From: Actinomycetota bacterium
GTDB taxonomy: Bacteria; Actinomycetota; CADDZG01; WHSQ01
Direction: 5' to 3'
Length of the DNA: 38,574 nucleotides
NCBI GenBank assembly: GCA_013697295.1
Contig: JACCXF010000318.1
Coordinates: forward strand, 1 to 38,574
Every line of letters begins with the position of its first letter. Position 1 is the first letter of the stretch. Of this stretch, positions 1-7,565 are shown piece after piece. Below the pieces are notes generated by a model. That model was not told the DNA's origin. It saw only the letters and a program-made list of their open reading frames with translations, and made no database searches. Made by a program: the position numbers and the translations under genes.

Positions 1-113
1 CTTTCATGCAGGGCAAGTTGAAGATCTCGGGGAACATGATGAAGCTCATGCAGCTTCAGAACGTGTTCAACGCGATGCCGAAGGCGGCCGCCGGAGTCGA
101 GGTCGAGTACTGA
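1..113 (+). CDS. C-terminal fragment of an SCP2 sterol-binding-domain-like protein (partial)
   Basis: The window opens inside a gene. The frame beginning at base 3 reads 36 residues to a TGA at 111-113. The visible tail has the stretch FMQGKLKISGNMMKLMQLQ, which resembles the C-terminal part of SCP-2 sterol-transfer domains, where a G-x-L-K-I-x-G-D/N-M strand and helix precede the end. Such proteins bind lipids or acyl chains, often as small stand-alone proteins in Actinobacteria. The family assignment rests on this short tail only. A strong hairpin follows 18 bases after the stop. Confidence 0.6.
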   Translation, partial: FMQGKLKISGNMMKLMQLQNVFNAMPKAAAGVEVEY

Positions 114-131
114 GATCCCTGTAGGGATACA

Positions 132-163
132 AAGGCCTCCTCCCGGGGGCCTTGGTCTTTCTC
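132..163. terminator. Bidirectional terminator between convergent SCP2-like and rlpA-like genes
   Basis: An inverted repeat AAGGCCTCC / GGGGGCCTT (132-153, one G-T wobble, 4-base loop) lies between two genes that converge on it. It is followed by a T-containing run in the plus direction (GGTCTTTCTC) and by TTTGTATCC on the minus strand, so it can serve both genes. Confidence 0.6.
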
Positions 164-167
164 GAGG

Positions 168-545
168 TCAGTTGTGCAGCACGACGGCGCGGACCCGGGC
201 GGTTCCGGCACGGACGAAACGGAGTTTCTTCGCCGCACCGCGAGAGAGGTCCAGGATGAAATCGTCATCTCCGAAAGGCCCGCGATCCTTGACGGTCACG
301 GTCACGCGCCGCCCGTTCCTGACGTTCTTCACACGGAGGCGGGTGCCGCAGGGAAGGGTGCGGTGCGCGGCAACCATCTTGTCGTGCTGGTACCTGCCGC
401 CGCAGGCCATCGTCTGTCCGACGTACTGGCTGGAGTAGTAGTAGGCCCTGCCTCGCAGCACACGGTGATGTGCGAGGGCTGCCGACGCGACGGTGAGCGC
501 GAGGACCAGGCCCATCACGATCCCAATACGCCTGATACGCCACAC
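168..545 (-). CDS. Secreted RlpA-like double-psi beta-barrel protein
   Basis: A 125-residue exported protein. Residues 1-25 form a signal peptide (WRIRRIG basic region, hydrophobic core, ALA cleavage site). The rest is one double-psi beta-barrel of the RlpA type: YYSSQYVGQ near residue 36, AAHRTLPCGT at 59-68, VTVKDRGPF at 83-91 and DLSRGAAKKL near the end. His61 and Asp87 occupy the positions of the His/Asp pair implicated in RlpA lytic transglycosylases. Cys48 and Cys66 could form a disulfide. There is no SPOR domain, so septal targeting is not supported. The chosen GTG at 545 gives a complete signal peptide, but GGAGG lies only about one base before it, so a start at the GTG or ATG near 518-515 is possible. 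Role inferred: cell-wall remodelling or an expansin-like activity. Confidence 0.8.
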   Translation of the reverse strand: MWRIRRIGIVMGLVLALTVASAALAHHRVLRGRAYYYSSQYVGQTMACGGRYQHDKMVAAHRTLPCGTRLRVKNVRNGRRVTVTVKDRGPFGDDDFILDLSRGAAKKLRFVRAGTARVRAVVLHN

Positions 546-565
546 CTCCAGAGAGTCGCCGCAAA

Positions 566-589
566 CAAAAGGAGCCCCCAGCAGGCTCC
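566..589 (-). terminator. Rho-independent terminator of the MFS gene
   Basis: Read on the minus strand, the hairpin GGAGCC-(7-base loop)-GGCTCC is followed directly by TTTTGTTTG. It lies between the stop of the MFS gene and the start of the rlpA-like gene. Confidence 0.7.
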
Positions 590-623
590 GGCTCGTGACC
601 CTAGTTACCCGCCTGGGGATCCG

Positions 624-1935
624 TCAAACGGGACTTTTCGCGCTCTCTGAGGGAGTCATAGAGGGTCGAGCCATGGTCTCGGGCGTCCGGAGGACCAACA
701 GGAGAGCGGCGAGGATCGGAAGCGCCGCGATGGCGAACGAGCCTCTGAACCCGAAGGCATTCGTCGTGATCCCGGCGATGATCGGCCCCAGAGCGAACCC
801 GAGGTCGCCGGAGAACCTGAAGATGCCCACCGCCGTCCCCGAGTTCCCCTCGGGCGTCACGTCCGAGAGCATCGCTCCAGGCGGCACTCCGGCGAAGCCT
901 GAGAAGATCCCCAGAACGGCCATCGCGACCGCCATCGCCCACACGGTAGTGACCCAGCCGGCCACGGCGATCGTGACGGCGAGGCCGACCAATGCGGGCA
1001 CCATGACCGCTTTCCGGCCCCGGCTATCCGCCAGGCTGCCGGCCGGGTAGAGGACGGCGAACTCCGTGGCGAGCGCGACCCCGAAGACGGCTCCGATCCC
1101 CAGGGTGGACATCCCGACCGCGTCCTTGCCGATCAGCGGTACCAGAGTGTCGAAGACCCCGGCCACGAACCACATGTACGCGAAGTTCACGACCATGACC
1201 GTCTTGAAGGCGGGCGTCCTGAGCATCTCGACGATGCGCGCCTTGCTCCGCCTGATGGCCGGCACCTCTCGGGCGGCGCGAGCCTCCTCGGCGACCGAAG
1301 GTTCGCAGCGTTCCGAATTGACCGGCGCGGGAACGAAGCGCAGGTAGACGGCTACCGCGAGTAGGAGCAACACCGAGTACGCCAGCAGGGGGCTGGCGAT
1401 CCCGAACCGGTCGGCGATGAACCCGCCGGCGAAGCCCCGTGATGATCCCGACGTTGAAGGCCCCGTAGAAGAGGCCGAGCGTGCGCGCCATCCGGTCCTT
1501 CGGCACGACCTTCAGCAGGTAGCTGTAGTTGGACGCGAAGACGACGGCGGATCCGGCTCCCCCTGCGGCCCAGAAGATCGTCGCCAGCGCGAAGTTGGGA
1601 GCGTTGGCGGTAAGCAGGGCGCACAGCGCGAGGAAAGTCATTCCAAGCGTCGCCGCACGGCGCTCGCCGTAGCGATCGATCAGAGGGCCCGCTACCAGAT
1701 CGAATGCCAGTCGGGCGGCGGCGAAGGCCGAGATCATCCCCCCGGCCGCGGCATAGCCGACCCCGAAGGACCGCGCGAAGAGCGGCAGTATCGGAGCGAC
1801 GACACCGAAGCCCGCCATCAATACGAAGCAGACGAGCATGACCGTCCCGACGTCCGGCGACCTCAGGATCGAGCGAACGTCGGCGCCTCGCACGTCCTCT
1901 TGCTGAACCTCGCCGTTTGAACCCGAAGAACTCAC
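624..1935 (-). pseudogene. MFS transporter, split by a single-base frameshift
   Basis: Together the two frames encode one 12-helix major facilitator protein of about 436 residues. The N-terminal half starts at GTG 1935 and holds the motif-A-like loop DRYGERRAA between helices 2 and 3. It reads correctly to GIITG, then falls out of frame. The C-terminal half continues in another frame as GFAGGFIADRFGIA and then helices 7-12, including the second loop DSRGRKAVM, to a stop at 624. The switch lies in a run of four C (1435-1438, four G in the coding sense). Removing one base restores a continuous reading. This could be a sequencing or assembly error or a real inactivating mutation. Helical content and MFS loops are clear, but the substrate is unknown. 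Drug efflux is one possibility only. Confidence 0.8.
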
Positions 1936-2002
1936 CAGGAGATTATGAGACGTGGATGATCACCCTCAGTGCACCGAAGCCGAACCGACGCTAGGAGTCC
2001 GC

Positions 2003-2263
2003 ATGCTCGAGAACGCGCTCGCCATCGCCACCGGATCGTGGGCCCTGGTCATGGCCGCGTCGCCGGCGCTCCAGATCCGACGGATCGTGCAACGTCGTTC
2101 GTCCGACGACGTCTCGATCCCGTACTTCCTCGTTCTTCTGGTGGGATTCACCCTGTGGGCCCTCTACGGCGTCTCGAAGAACGATCCCGTGCTGATCATC
2201 CCGAACTCGGTAGCTTTCTGCGTCGCCGTCGCAACGATCGTCATCGCTCGCAAGTACCGTTGA
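2003..2263 (+). CDS. SemiSWEET (MtN3/PQ-loop) sugar transporter
   Basis: An 86-residue protein with three predicted transmembrane helices (about residues 2-18, 37-55 and 61-79), the size and layout of bacterial SemiSWEETs. These dimerise to form a facilitative sugar channel. The helix-1 segment SPALQIRRI corresponds to the PQ motif region, with Pro-Ala in place of Pro-Gln. SDDVSIPYF and LWALYGVSKNDP match the conserved loop and helix-2/3 signature. The ATG at 2003 is preferred because AGGAG (1994-1998) precedes it at a suitable distance. A longer in-frame reading from 1952 has no ribosome-binding site and adds a polar, non-conserved N-terminus. The gene diverges from the broken MFS gene, so both may share a regulatory segment at 1936-2002. 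Substrate inferred as mono- or disaccharide. Confidence 0.85.
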   Translation: MLENALAIATGSWALVMAASPALQIRRIVQRRSSDDVSIPYFLVLLVGFTLWALYGVSKNDPVLIIPNSVAFCVAVATIVIARKYR

Positions 2264-2294
2264 GATTCTCCGGATCGGCGCGGACTCGACTGGA

Positions 2295-2711
2295 CTACGA
2301 GGTCAGTAGTCCGATGCCGAGCCCGGCGACACCGAGGGCCAACGAAGCCGCTCCGGCGTAGAGCAGGACGATCCAGCGGTTCGGCTCCGTCGCCCCACGG
2401 CCCGCGGACGAGAAGAAGAACCCCACAGGCATGAGGATCGCCGCAAGCGGGATCGCGCTACGGCCCAGCGTGGCAGTCAATCCCGAGAGTCCCGCAGCAT
2501 CCACGAGCACCAGACACACCAGCGAAAGCGTCACGAGAACGCCGGCGTGCGCATGCCCCGCGCGCGCGAAGGCCAGTTGGAACTCGGTGCGGGGTTCCCG
2601 GCCCGTCACGATCTTCAAGACGTACAGACCGCCGAACTCGATGGCGACGATCGATAGCAGCAAGACCCCAGCGGTGGTGCGCCCGTCCGTTGTTAGCAGG
2701 GTCGCGTCCAT
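2295..2711 (-). CDS. Small four-helix membrane protein, unnamed actinobacterial family
   Basis: A 138-residue protein with four hydrophobic stretches (about residues 13-34, 52-72, 82-102 and 113-136). The loop between helices 1 and 2 carries ARAGHAHAGVLV, a His-rich segment that I recall from an uncharacterised family of actinobacterial membrane proteins. FFFSSAGRGATEPNRW follows helix 3. The ATG at 2711 is preceded by GAGGGAGG at a good distance. A much longer reading from 2966 is open but runs through the lipoprotein gene and has no start signal. The gene converges with the SemiSWEET gene (31-base gap). No function is known. The paired histidines could bind metal or haem, but that is speculation. 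Confidence 0.7.
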   Translation of the reverse strand: MDATLLTTDGRTTAGVLLLSIVAIEFGGLYVLKIVTGREPRTEFQLAFARAGHAHAGVLVTLSLVCLVLVDAAGLSGLTATLGRSAIPLAAILMPVGFFFSSAGRGATEPNRWIVLLYAGAASLALGVAGLGIGLLTS

Positions 2712-2863
2712 TCGCCTCCCTCTCTCGGTAGCCTTCGGTTCGGTCCTCATCCACAGTGTCGTTCTAAATCGCCGCGGTGTGGGAGAGAAACACCTTAGGT
2801 CTAGCGCTCGGATGGCCAGCTCCGCCCACTGCCACCTGTGCCTCGTGGATCTGCTTGGCTGGT

Positions 2864-3445
2864 TTAAGAGATCGCCATGGGCCCTGTCGTCCCGGTGATC
2901 CTCCATCGACCGTTGGACGATCTGAGAACGTACGTCATCCATTGCCCGCACAGGCCCCCGCACCAAAGTGAGTTCGACACCTCCACCCTCGAGCCTTGGC
3001 CATCGATCGAGCCCACCGACAGGATCACCCCCATCCCCTCGATCCCGGCATCCATCCCTTTGTCGCCCATGCGTTGCGCCCTGGCCCCGGAGATGAAGGT
3101 GATCGGAGGTAGCGCTCGAAGCTCTTTCCTCAGACCCTTGCGAACCTCCTCACTGAATGGTTGCGCGATCGTCCACATCTTGCGCCAGCGCGCGCCGTTG
3201 CGCACGACCCCATCCAGTACATAAACGTGATCGAACGGAGATAGACCGCGCCCGAACGTATGGTCCTTCATGATCAACCGGCGGAGAACCGTTCCGTAGA
3301 CCTCGATGCTCCGGAGCTCCGCCCGACTGGGTCCGACGTTCGCGGACGGGTCCAGGCTCTCGGCCGGCGCGGGCAAGGTACGAGGTTGATCCGTGCACGC
3401 CGGCAGCAGCAGTCCGACAAGAAGGAGCGCCGGGATCTTGTTCAT
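2864..3445 (-). CDS. Predicted lipoprotein of unknown function
   Basis: A 193-residue protein starting at ATG 3445. Residues 1-17 are a lipoprotein signal peptide with lipobox LLPAC (Cys17), so the product should be anchored on the outer face of the cytoplasmic membrane. The mature part contains LIMKDHTFG and FDHVYVLDGVVRNG, then a C-terminal strand-rich segment with WCGGLCGQWMTYVL and WRITGTTGPMAIS. Two cysteines in WCGGLC are spaced like a possible disulfide or metal pair. The sequence resembles a recurrent hypothetical family of Actinobacteria for which I know no function. It diverges from the reductase gene at 3547. Confidence 0.7.
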   Translation of the reverse strand: MNKIPALLLVGLLLPACTDQPRTLPAPAESLDPSANVGPSRAELRSIEVYGTVLRRLIMKDHTFGRGLSPFDHVYVLDGVVRNGARWRKMWTIAQPFSEEVRKGLRKELRALPPITFISGARAQRMGDKGMDAGIEGMGVILSVGSIDGQGSRVEVSNSLWCGGLCGQWMTYVLRSSNGRWRITGTTGPMAIS

Positions 3446-3546
3446 GTCCCTGAGACGGTTCGGCTCGGTCTCTTGTTCCGATCGGCTGAAGAATACGCGG
3501 CGGCTAACCTAGGCTCCCCCTGAAGCGAGGAAGAGGAGTGAGTCCC

Positions 3547-4143
3547 ATGCGCATCGTGATCATGGAGTTCATGAGCTTGGACGGCGTCGTGCAGGCGCCA
3601 GGCGGACCCAACGAAGACACCGACGGTGGCTTCGCCCACGGCGGCTGGTCACACCCATTCTTCGATCCGGAGGTGGTGGGCGGCGCCTACGACGAGGCGA
3701 TGACCGGGACCAAGGCGCTGCTGTTCGGGCGCCGCACGTGGCAGACGATGGCCGCTGCGTGGCCCGGGCGAGCCGGCGACCCGTTCGCCGACAAGATGAA
3801 CGCTATCCCGAAGTACGTCGTGTCCGAGACGTTGGGCGACGACGAGCTGACGTGGAACAACACCACGCGCATCCCCGGCAATGAGGCCCTTGCCCGCATC
3901 CGGGAGCTGCACGAGTCCGGCGGCGGCGACCTGTTGGTCATGGGGAGTGCATCGCTCGTGCGCACCCTTCTGGGCCAGGGCCTGGTCGACGAGCTCCGGC
4001 TCATGATCGAGCCGGTGATCCTCGGCGGCGGCAAGACGATCTTCCCCGACGACGGGGCGCTGCGGACGCTCGAGCTGGTCTCCACGGTCACCAGCGCCAC
4101 GGGCGTGCACGTGGGCACCTACCGGTCGGTCGCGGAGGGGTAG
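3547..4143 (+). CDS. RibD C-terminal / dihydrofolate-reductase-like family protein
   Basis: A 198-residue protein of the family typified by the RibD C-terminal reductase domain and YyaP/YwjB proteins. These bind NADPH in a DHFR-like fold, and their physiological substrates are usually unknown. Conserved features are MEFMSLDGVVQAPGG at the N-terminus, LLFGRRTWQTMAAAWP near residue 60, KYVVSETL near 90, LLVMGSASLVRTLL near 130 and ELRLMIEPVILGGGKTIF near 155. The ATG at 3547 is chosen because GAGGAG (3533-3538) ends eight bases before it. The GTG at 3538 overlaps that site and is unlikely. This is not a classical FolA, because the FolA substrate residues are absent. It has no operon partner. 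Confidence 0.85.
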   Translation: MRIVIMEFMSLDGVVQAPGGPNEDTDGGFAHGGWSHPFFDPEVVGGAYDEAMTGTKALLFGRRTWQTMAAAWPGRAGDPFADKMNAIPKYVVSETLGDDELTWNNTTRIPGNEALARIRELHESGGGDLLVMGSASLVRTLLGQGLVDELRLMIEPVILGGGKTIFPDDGALRTLELVSTVTSATGVHVGTYRSVAEG

Positions 4144-4283
4144 GTTGGGGCGACGGCGCTCCACACACCTGCGATCAAGCTCGCGGCGGCTGTTCGCCCG
4201 GTGCAACGAGCACCGTGCGAGAACTGGATCTCGGCTAATGGGCAGAGTCCCCGGTCGGGCTCTGTCCTGGTTCGGCACCGGAG

Positions 4284-4356
4284 TGGAGCGGATCGGGATC
4301 GAACCGACGACCTCCTGCTTGCAAAGCAGGTGCTCTACCAATTGAGCTACCGCCCC
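4284..4356 (-). tRNA. tRNA-Ala (anticodon TGC)
   Basis: A 73-base cloverleaf reads GGGGCGGTAGCTCAATTGG at its 5' end, has anticodon arm CTGCT-TTGCAA-GCAG with anticodon TGC, and a TTCGATC T-loop. The acceptor stem pairs GGGGCGG with CCGCTCC and contains a G-T pair at the third position, the alanine identity element. CCA is not encoded. Confidence 0.95.
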
Positions 4357-4540
4357 ATAGAATCCTCAGTCTAGCTTCGTAGACGTTCGAGAGGCAGACC
4401 TGGCCCTCAATCAGTTGGCGGTTGGGCTGTCGAGCAGTAGCCGTGTCCGGTTCGTAGGTGGCTGAGTAGGGAATATAGCCTTGTAGAGGGTGTTTTCACC
4501 TTCGAAGGCATCAATAACTGAATCCAGGAGGCGGTAGGTC

Positions 4541-4864
4541 GTGTCAGAGATGCAGGCAGTCGGCGACAAGGACTTCAACGAGGTCGTGCTGACCTCGGAC
4601 ACTCCCGTGGTGGTCGACTTCTGGGCAGAGTGGTGCGGCCCGTGTCGCCTCGTTCACCCCGAGCTCGAGAAGATCGCCCAGGAGTACGAAGGCAAGATCA
4701 AGGTCGTCAAGCTGAACATCGACGAAGCTCCGACGGTAGCGGCGAAGTACGGGGTCATGAGCATCCCGACGATCGCCCTATTCGCCGACGGTGACATCAA
4801 GGCTCAGGTCGTGGGCGCTCGTCCGAAGGACGACATCGTTATGGGTCTGGGCCTCAACGCCTAG
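4541..4864 (+). CDS. trxA: Thioredoxin
   Basis: A 107-residue cytoplasmic thioredoxin, the reduced-disulfide carrier for ribonucleotide reductase, peroxiredoxins and others. The active site WCGPC lies at residues 31-35, Asp26 is the buried acid, and the cis-proline loop SIPT is near residue 78. Length matches the family. The GTG at 4541 is chosen because AGGAGG (4526-4531) lies nine bases upstream. The ATG at 4550 is too far from it. The gene stands alone between two tRNA genes and is followed by a strong terminator. Its likely reductase, trxB, is about 23 kb away in the murJ-cwlM block. In mycobacteria trxC sits beside trxB, so this placement differs. Confidence 0.95.
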   Translation: MSEMQAVGDKDFNEVVLTSDTPVVVDFWAEWCGPCRLVHPELEKIAQEYEGKIKVVKLNIDEAPTVAAKYGVMSIPTIALFADGDIKAQVVGARPKDDIVMGLGLNA

Positions 4865-4888
4865 GCGCCGCTCAGTCACATCGGATCG

Positions 4889-4914
4889 TGGGGGCCTCCG
4901 GGCCCCCATTTTCG
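4889..4914 (+). terminator. Rho-independent terminator of the thioredoxin gene
   Basis: The hairpin TGGGGGCC-TCC-GGGCCCCCA is followed by TTTTCG, 25 bases after the thioredoxin stop. Confidence 0.8.
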
Positions 4915-4961
4915 TACGCCAGGACAGCTTGGGGCGGCGGGTAGGATGCCGTTCCGCTTCG

Positions 4962-5036
<75 letters not shown>

Positions 5037-5038
5037 CC

Positions 5039-5659
5039 GTGACGAACGAACTCGAGCTCCTCGATTGGAAGCGGCGTGCGTTCGAGCTCTACGCAGCCGT
5101 GCGCGCCCAGCCCGACGGCGCGAGGGCGTGGTCGATCTGGCGAGAGCAGCGAGACGACCTGTTCGCTCATCATCCGCAATCTCCGATCCCCGAGAACGAG
5201 CGCGCCGGCTTCACCGGTCTGGAGTACTTCGACTACGACCCGGACCTGCGCGTCATCGCGGATGTGCGCGCCGCCGAGACCGAGCACTTCGAGATCCCCA
5301 CCAGCGGTGACGACACCATGGGGTTCACGCGCGTCGGACTCGCGGCCTTCGAACTCGCGGGCCAGTATCTCTCGTTGGAGATGTACTGGCTTGACGGGTA
5401 CGGCGGGGGTTTGTTCGTCCCTTTCGCCGACGCCACCAGCGGGGACGAGACCTATGGCGCGGGCCGCTACCTGCTGGACACGATCAAGGGCTCCGACCTC
5501 GGGAGCGAGGGCGACGACCGTCTGATCCTGGACTTCAACTTCACCTACAACCCATCGTGTTCCTACGATCCCCGTTGGGTCTGTCCGCTGGCCCCCCCGG
5601 CCAACCGGCTAGAGGTGCGGGTCCGCGCCGGTGAGAAGCACACCGAGAAACCGACCTAG
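5039..5659 (+). CDS. DUF1684 family protein
   Basis: A 206-residue protein of the DUF1684 family, of unknown biochemical function. Recognisable segments are LLDWKRRAFELYAAVRAQPD at the N-terminus, HPQSPIPENERAGF near residue 45, ATSGDETYGAGRYLLDT near 140, LILDFNFTYNPSCSYDP near 165 and VCPLAPPANRLEVRVRAGE at the end. The GTG at 5039 gives the family's usual N-terminus. The frame is open further upstream, but that part is the translated tRNA-Ile gene. The start lies two bases after the tRNA's discriminator base, with no room for a Shine-Dalgarno site outside the tRNA. Translation may therefore be leaderless after tRNA 3' processing. Confidence 0.85.
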   Translation: MTNELELLDWKRRAFELYAAVRAQPDGARAWSIWREQRDDLFAHHPQSPIPENERAGFTGLEYFDYDPDLRVIADVRAAETEHFEIPTSGDDTMGFTRVGLAAFELAGQYLSLEMYWLDGYGGGLFVPFADATSGDETYGAGRYLLDTIKGSDLGSEGDDRLILDFNFTYNPSCSYDPRWVCPLAPPANRLEVRVRAGEKHTEKPT

Positions 5660-5661
5660 AC

Positions 5662-5699
5662 GCACAAGGGCCCGCCACGTAGGCGGGCCCTTTTGTGCG
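5662..5699. terminator. Bidirectional terminator between DUF1684 gene and osmoprotectant operon
   Basis: A long perfect hairpin with core GGGCCCGCC-ACGTA-GGCGGGCCC is flanked by A and T runs on both sides, so it works for both convergent transcripts. Confidence 0.9.
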
Positions 5700-5716
5700 C
5701 TTTAGATGCGCTCTGC

Positions 5717-6682
5717 TTACTCCGCCGCCTTCGCTAGATCGCTAACAGCCGACAGACCGAACTCATCGGCCGTCTCCTGGGTCACGACGAACGCGTTCGT
5801 GTCGTTGGCCGCAGACGGCTCCAGAAGCGTGAGCCCGTCCTTCTCTACCAACGGCTGCAACAGGTCGACGTTCTCGGTGGGCTCCCCGCTCGCCGCGGCA
5901 TCGGGGTCGAGGAAGAGAAGCAGTGAGCCAAGGTACTCGGGCGCGACCTGGATCTCGCCGCTCTTGAGAGCGGGATAGAGGATCTCGCGCGACCGCAGGT
6001 TGGTCTGGCGATTCACGGTGTAGCCCGCTTGCTCGAGCACCTGCGCGTACATCTCGGCAACGATCTGGTTCTCGGCGAACGCAACCGCGCCGACGGTGAT
6101 GTCCCCGGATCCACCGCCCCCCTCAGCCGAGATGCCCTCATCCTCGAGGAAACCGGCGGCGACATCCGCGGGATCGTCTTGGTCGATCTCGACGCTACTG
6201 TTCAGCTCGATCATAGTCTCGGTCGTGATCGCAGCGGACACGTCATTCAATGCTCCTTCGACCGTGTCGTCGAGCGCATCCTGCCGGATGAGCGGCGTGA
6301 TGCTCTCCGCGGTTTGCAAACCCTTGTCATCCTCGAGGGCTACGAATTCGTTCGCCTTGATGGCGCTCGAGGTCGAGAACAGCAGGCCGACATCGATCCG
6401 ACCCGCCTTCAGTGCGTTCACAGTTTGAGGACCACCTACGTCGAGAGGCTGGAACTCTTCGAACTCGATGCCATACGTCTCTTCAAGTCCCGGGATGCAG
6501 AACGGTCTATCGGGACACTCCGGCGGGCCGCCCAGGATCATCGAGCTGGCTACCGGTTCACCACTGCCTCCTCCTCCAGAGGAGTCTCCTTCGTCGTCGC
6601 TCACTCCCGACCCGCACGCGCCCAGTAACAGCAGCAACGTGAGCAGGGCCGCCCCATGAGCGTTCTTGCGGAAACTCCGCAT
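5717..6682 (-). CDS. Osmoprotectant ABC importer binding lipoprotein, OpuAC/OpuCC/YehZ type, circularly permuted
   Basis: A 321-residue lipoprotein (lipobox LGAC, Cys23) that should capture quaternary amines such as glycine betaine for the adjacent permeases. All the family's motifs are present but in swapped order. Residues 43-185 carry what is normally the C-terminal half: LGGPPECPDRPFC, FQPLDVGGPQTVNAL, VGLLFSTSSAI, LEDDKGLQ, then the usual family end. A GGGGSG linker (188-193) leads to the normal N-terminal half: ITVGAVAFAENQIVAEMYAQ, NLRSREILYPALKSGEI, PEYLGSLL, NAFVVTQETADEFG. The protein stops at SDLAKAAE, exactly where a normal protein would run into LGGPPECP. A second GGGGSG lies just after the lipobox. 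Start ATG 6682 has GGAGG upstream. This is the last gene of the importer cluster, 139 bases after the permease. Confidence 0.93.
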   Translation of the reverse strand: MRSFRKNAHGAALLTLLLLLGACGSGVSDDEGDSSGGGGSGEPVASSMILGGPPECPDRPFCIPGLEETYGIEFEEFQPLDVGGPQTVNALKAGRIDVGLLFSTSSAIKANEFVALEDDKGLQTAESITPLIRQDALDDTVEGALNDVSAAITTETMIELNSSVEIDQDDPADVAAGFLEDEGISAEGGGGSGDITVGAVAFAENQIVAEMYAQVLEQAGYTVNRQTNLRSREILYPALKSGEIQVAPEYLGSLLLFLDPDAAASGEPTENVDLLQPLVEKDGLTLLEPSAANDTNAFVVTQETADEFGLSAVSDLAKAAE

Positions 6683-6821
6683 GGGTTCCCTCCCATCATC
6701 TGTAGGCAAGGCGGTTCGCCTCGCTCCCGACCAAGCGGCAACATTACCTGCGTGGCCGGACAATCGACCCAGGGAACGACGCGATCTTCAAACACCGAAC
6801 CAGATCGAGAAGCGTCGACCT

Positions 6822-7565
6822 TCAGGACGCGGAACCGGCCTCCGAGCCGATAGCCGGGCCCGGCAGGACGCGCCTTCCACCAGCCGATCGCTGCGAACGG
6901 GTCTTGGGCGTCACTACGCGTTCGAGCAAGCCGAACCCGACCTCGGTGGCCACCGCAAGAAGAGCAACCAACAGGGCGCCTCCAACGATCTGCGGGTCGT
7001 CCCCCACCGAGAACCCATCAACTATGAAGCGGCCGAGCCCGCCCCACCCCGCCACCGCCCCCAGCGTCGCCGTTGCAACCACCTGAACCGCTGCGAGGCG
7101 TAGGCCGGAAACGATCAACGGGGTTGCCAGCGGCAGCTCGAGACGAGTGAGCACCTCTCCCTCCCGCATGCCCATGCCGCGTGCCGCCTCGACTGTGTCC
7201 GCGTCGACACCTTTAACCCCTACATAGGTATTCGCCAGGATCGGGGGAATGGCAAGTAAGAACAACGCGATGAACGTGGGCCAGAAGCCGATGTTCCCCG
7301 GCCAGTTCAGCGTGAACGTGTAGGTCAAGCCGAGGATCCCGAAAGAGGGAAGTGCCCGGCCAAAGTTCCCGACGGTCACCGCTACGAACTCGAATCTCCT
7401 CTTGTGACCGATGTACACGCCTGCGGGAAACGCGATCAGGGCGCCTAGGATCGTCGCCTGAGCCGACATCTGGATGTGTTCCCACAGACGGACCGGGATC
7501 CCGGCCGAGCCCGACCAGTTCTCGGCTGCCGTCAGCCACGTCCACACGGCCCCGAACAGGTCCAT
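6822..7565 (-). CDS. Osmoprotectant ABC importer permease, OpuB/YehW family (second permease)
   Basis: A 247-residue inner-membrane permease with five to six hydrophobic helices. The ATPase-coupling EAA loop is GMGMREGEVLTRLELPLATPLIVSGLR (near residues 135-160, shown to the eye by EAARGMG and LPLATPLI). The segment GVDADTVEAARGMG matches the glycine betaine/carnitine/choline permease family. Its ATG at 7565 overlaps the TGA of the first permease by one base (TGATG), so the two are translationally coupled and likely form a heterodimer. The polar C-terminal tail (about 25 residues, Arg/Gly-rich) is longer than usual. Family assignment is firm. The exact solute is not determinable. Confidence 0.9.
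   Translation of the reverse strand: MDLFGAVWTWLTAAENWSGSAGIPVRLWEHIQMSAQATILGALIAFPAGVYIGHKRRFEFVAVTVGNFGRALPSFGILGLTYTFTLNWPGNIGFWPTFIALFLLAIPPILANTYVGVKGVDADTVEAARGMGMREGEVLTRLELPLATPLIVSGLRLAAVQVVATATLGAVAGWGGLGRFIVDGFSVGDDPQIVGGALLVALLAVATEVGFGLLERVVTPKTRSQRSAGGRRVLPGPAIGSEAGSAS

Noticed and set aside
4241-4266. Hairpin GGCAGAG / CTCTGTCC between the reductase gene and tRNA-Ala
   Set aside because: The stem is imperfect, with no T run on either strand. Terminator function cannot be supported.
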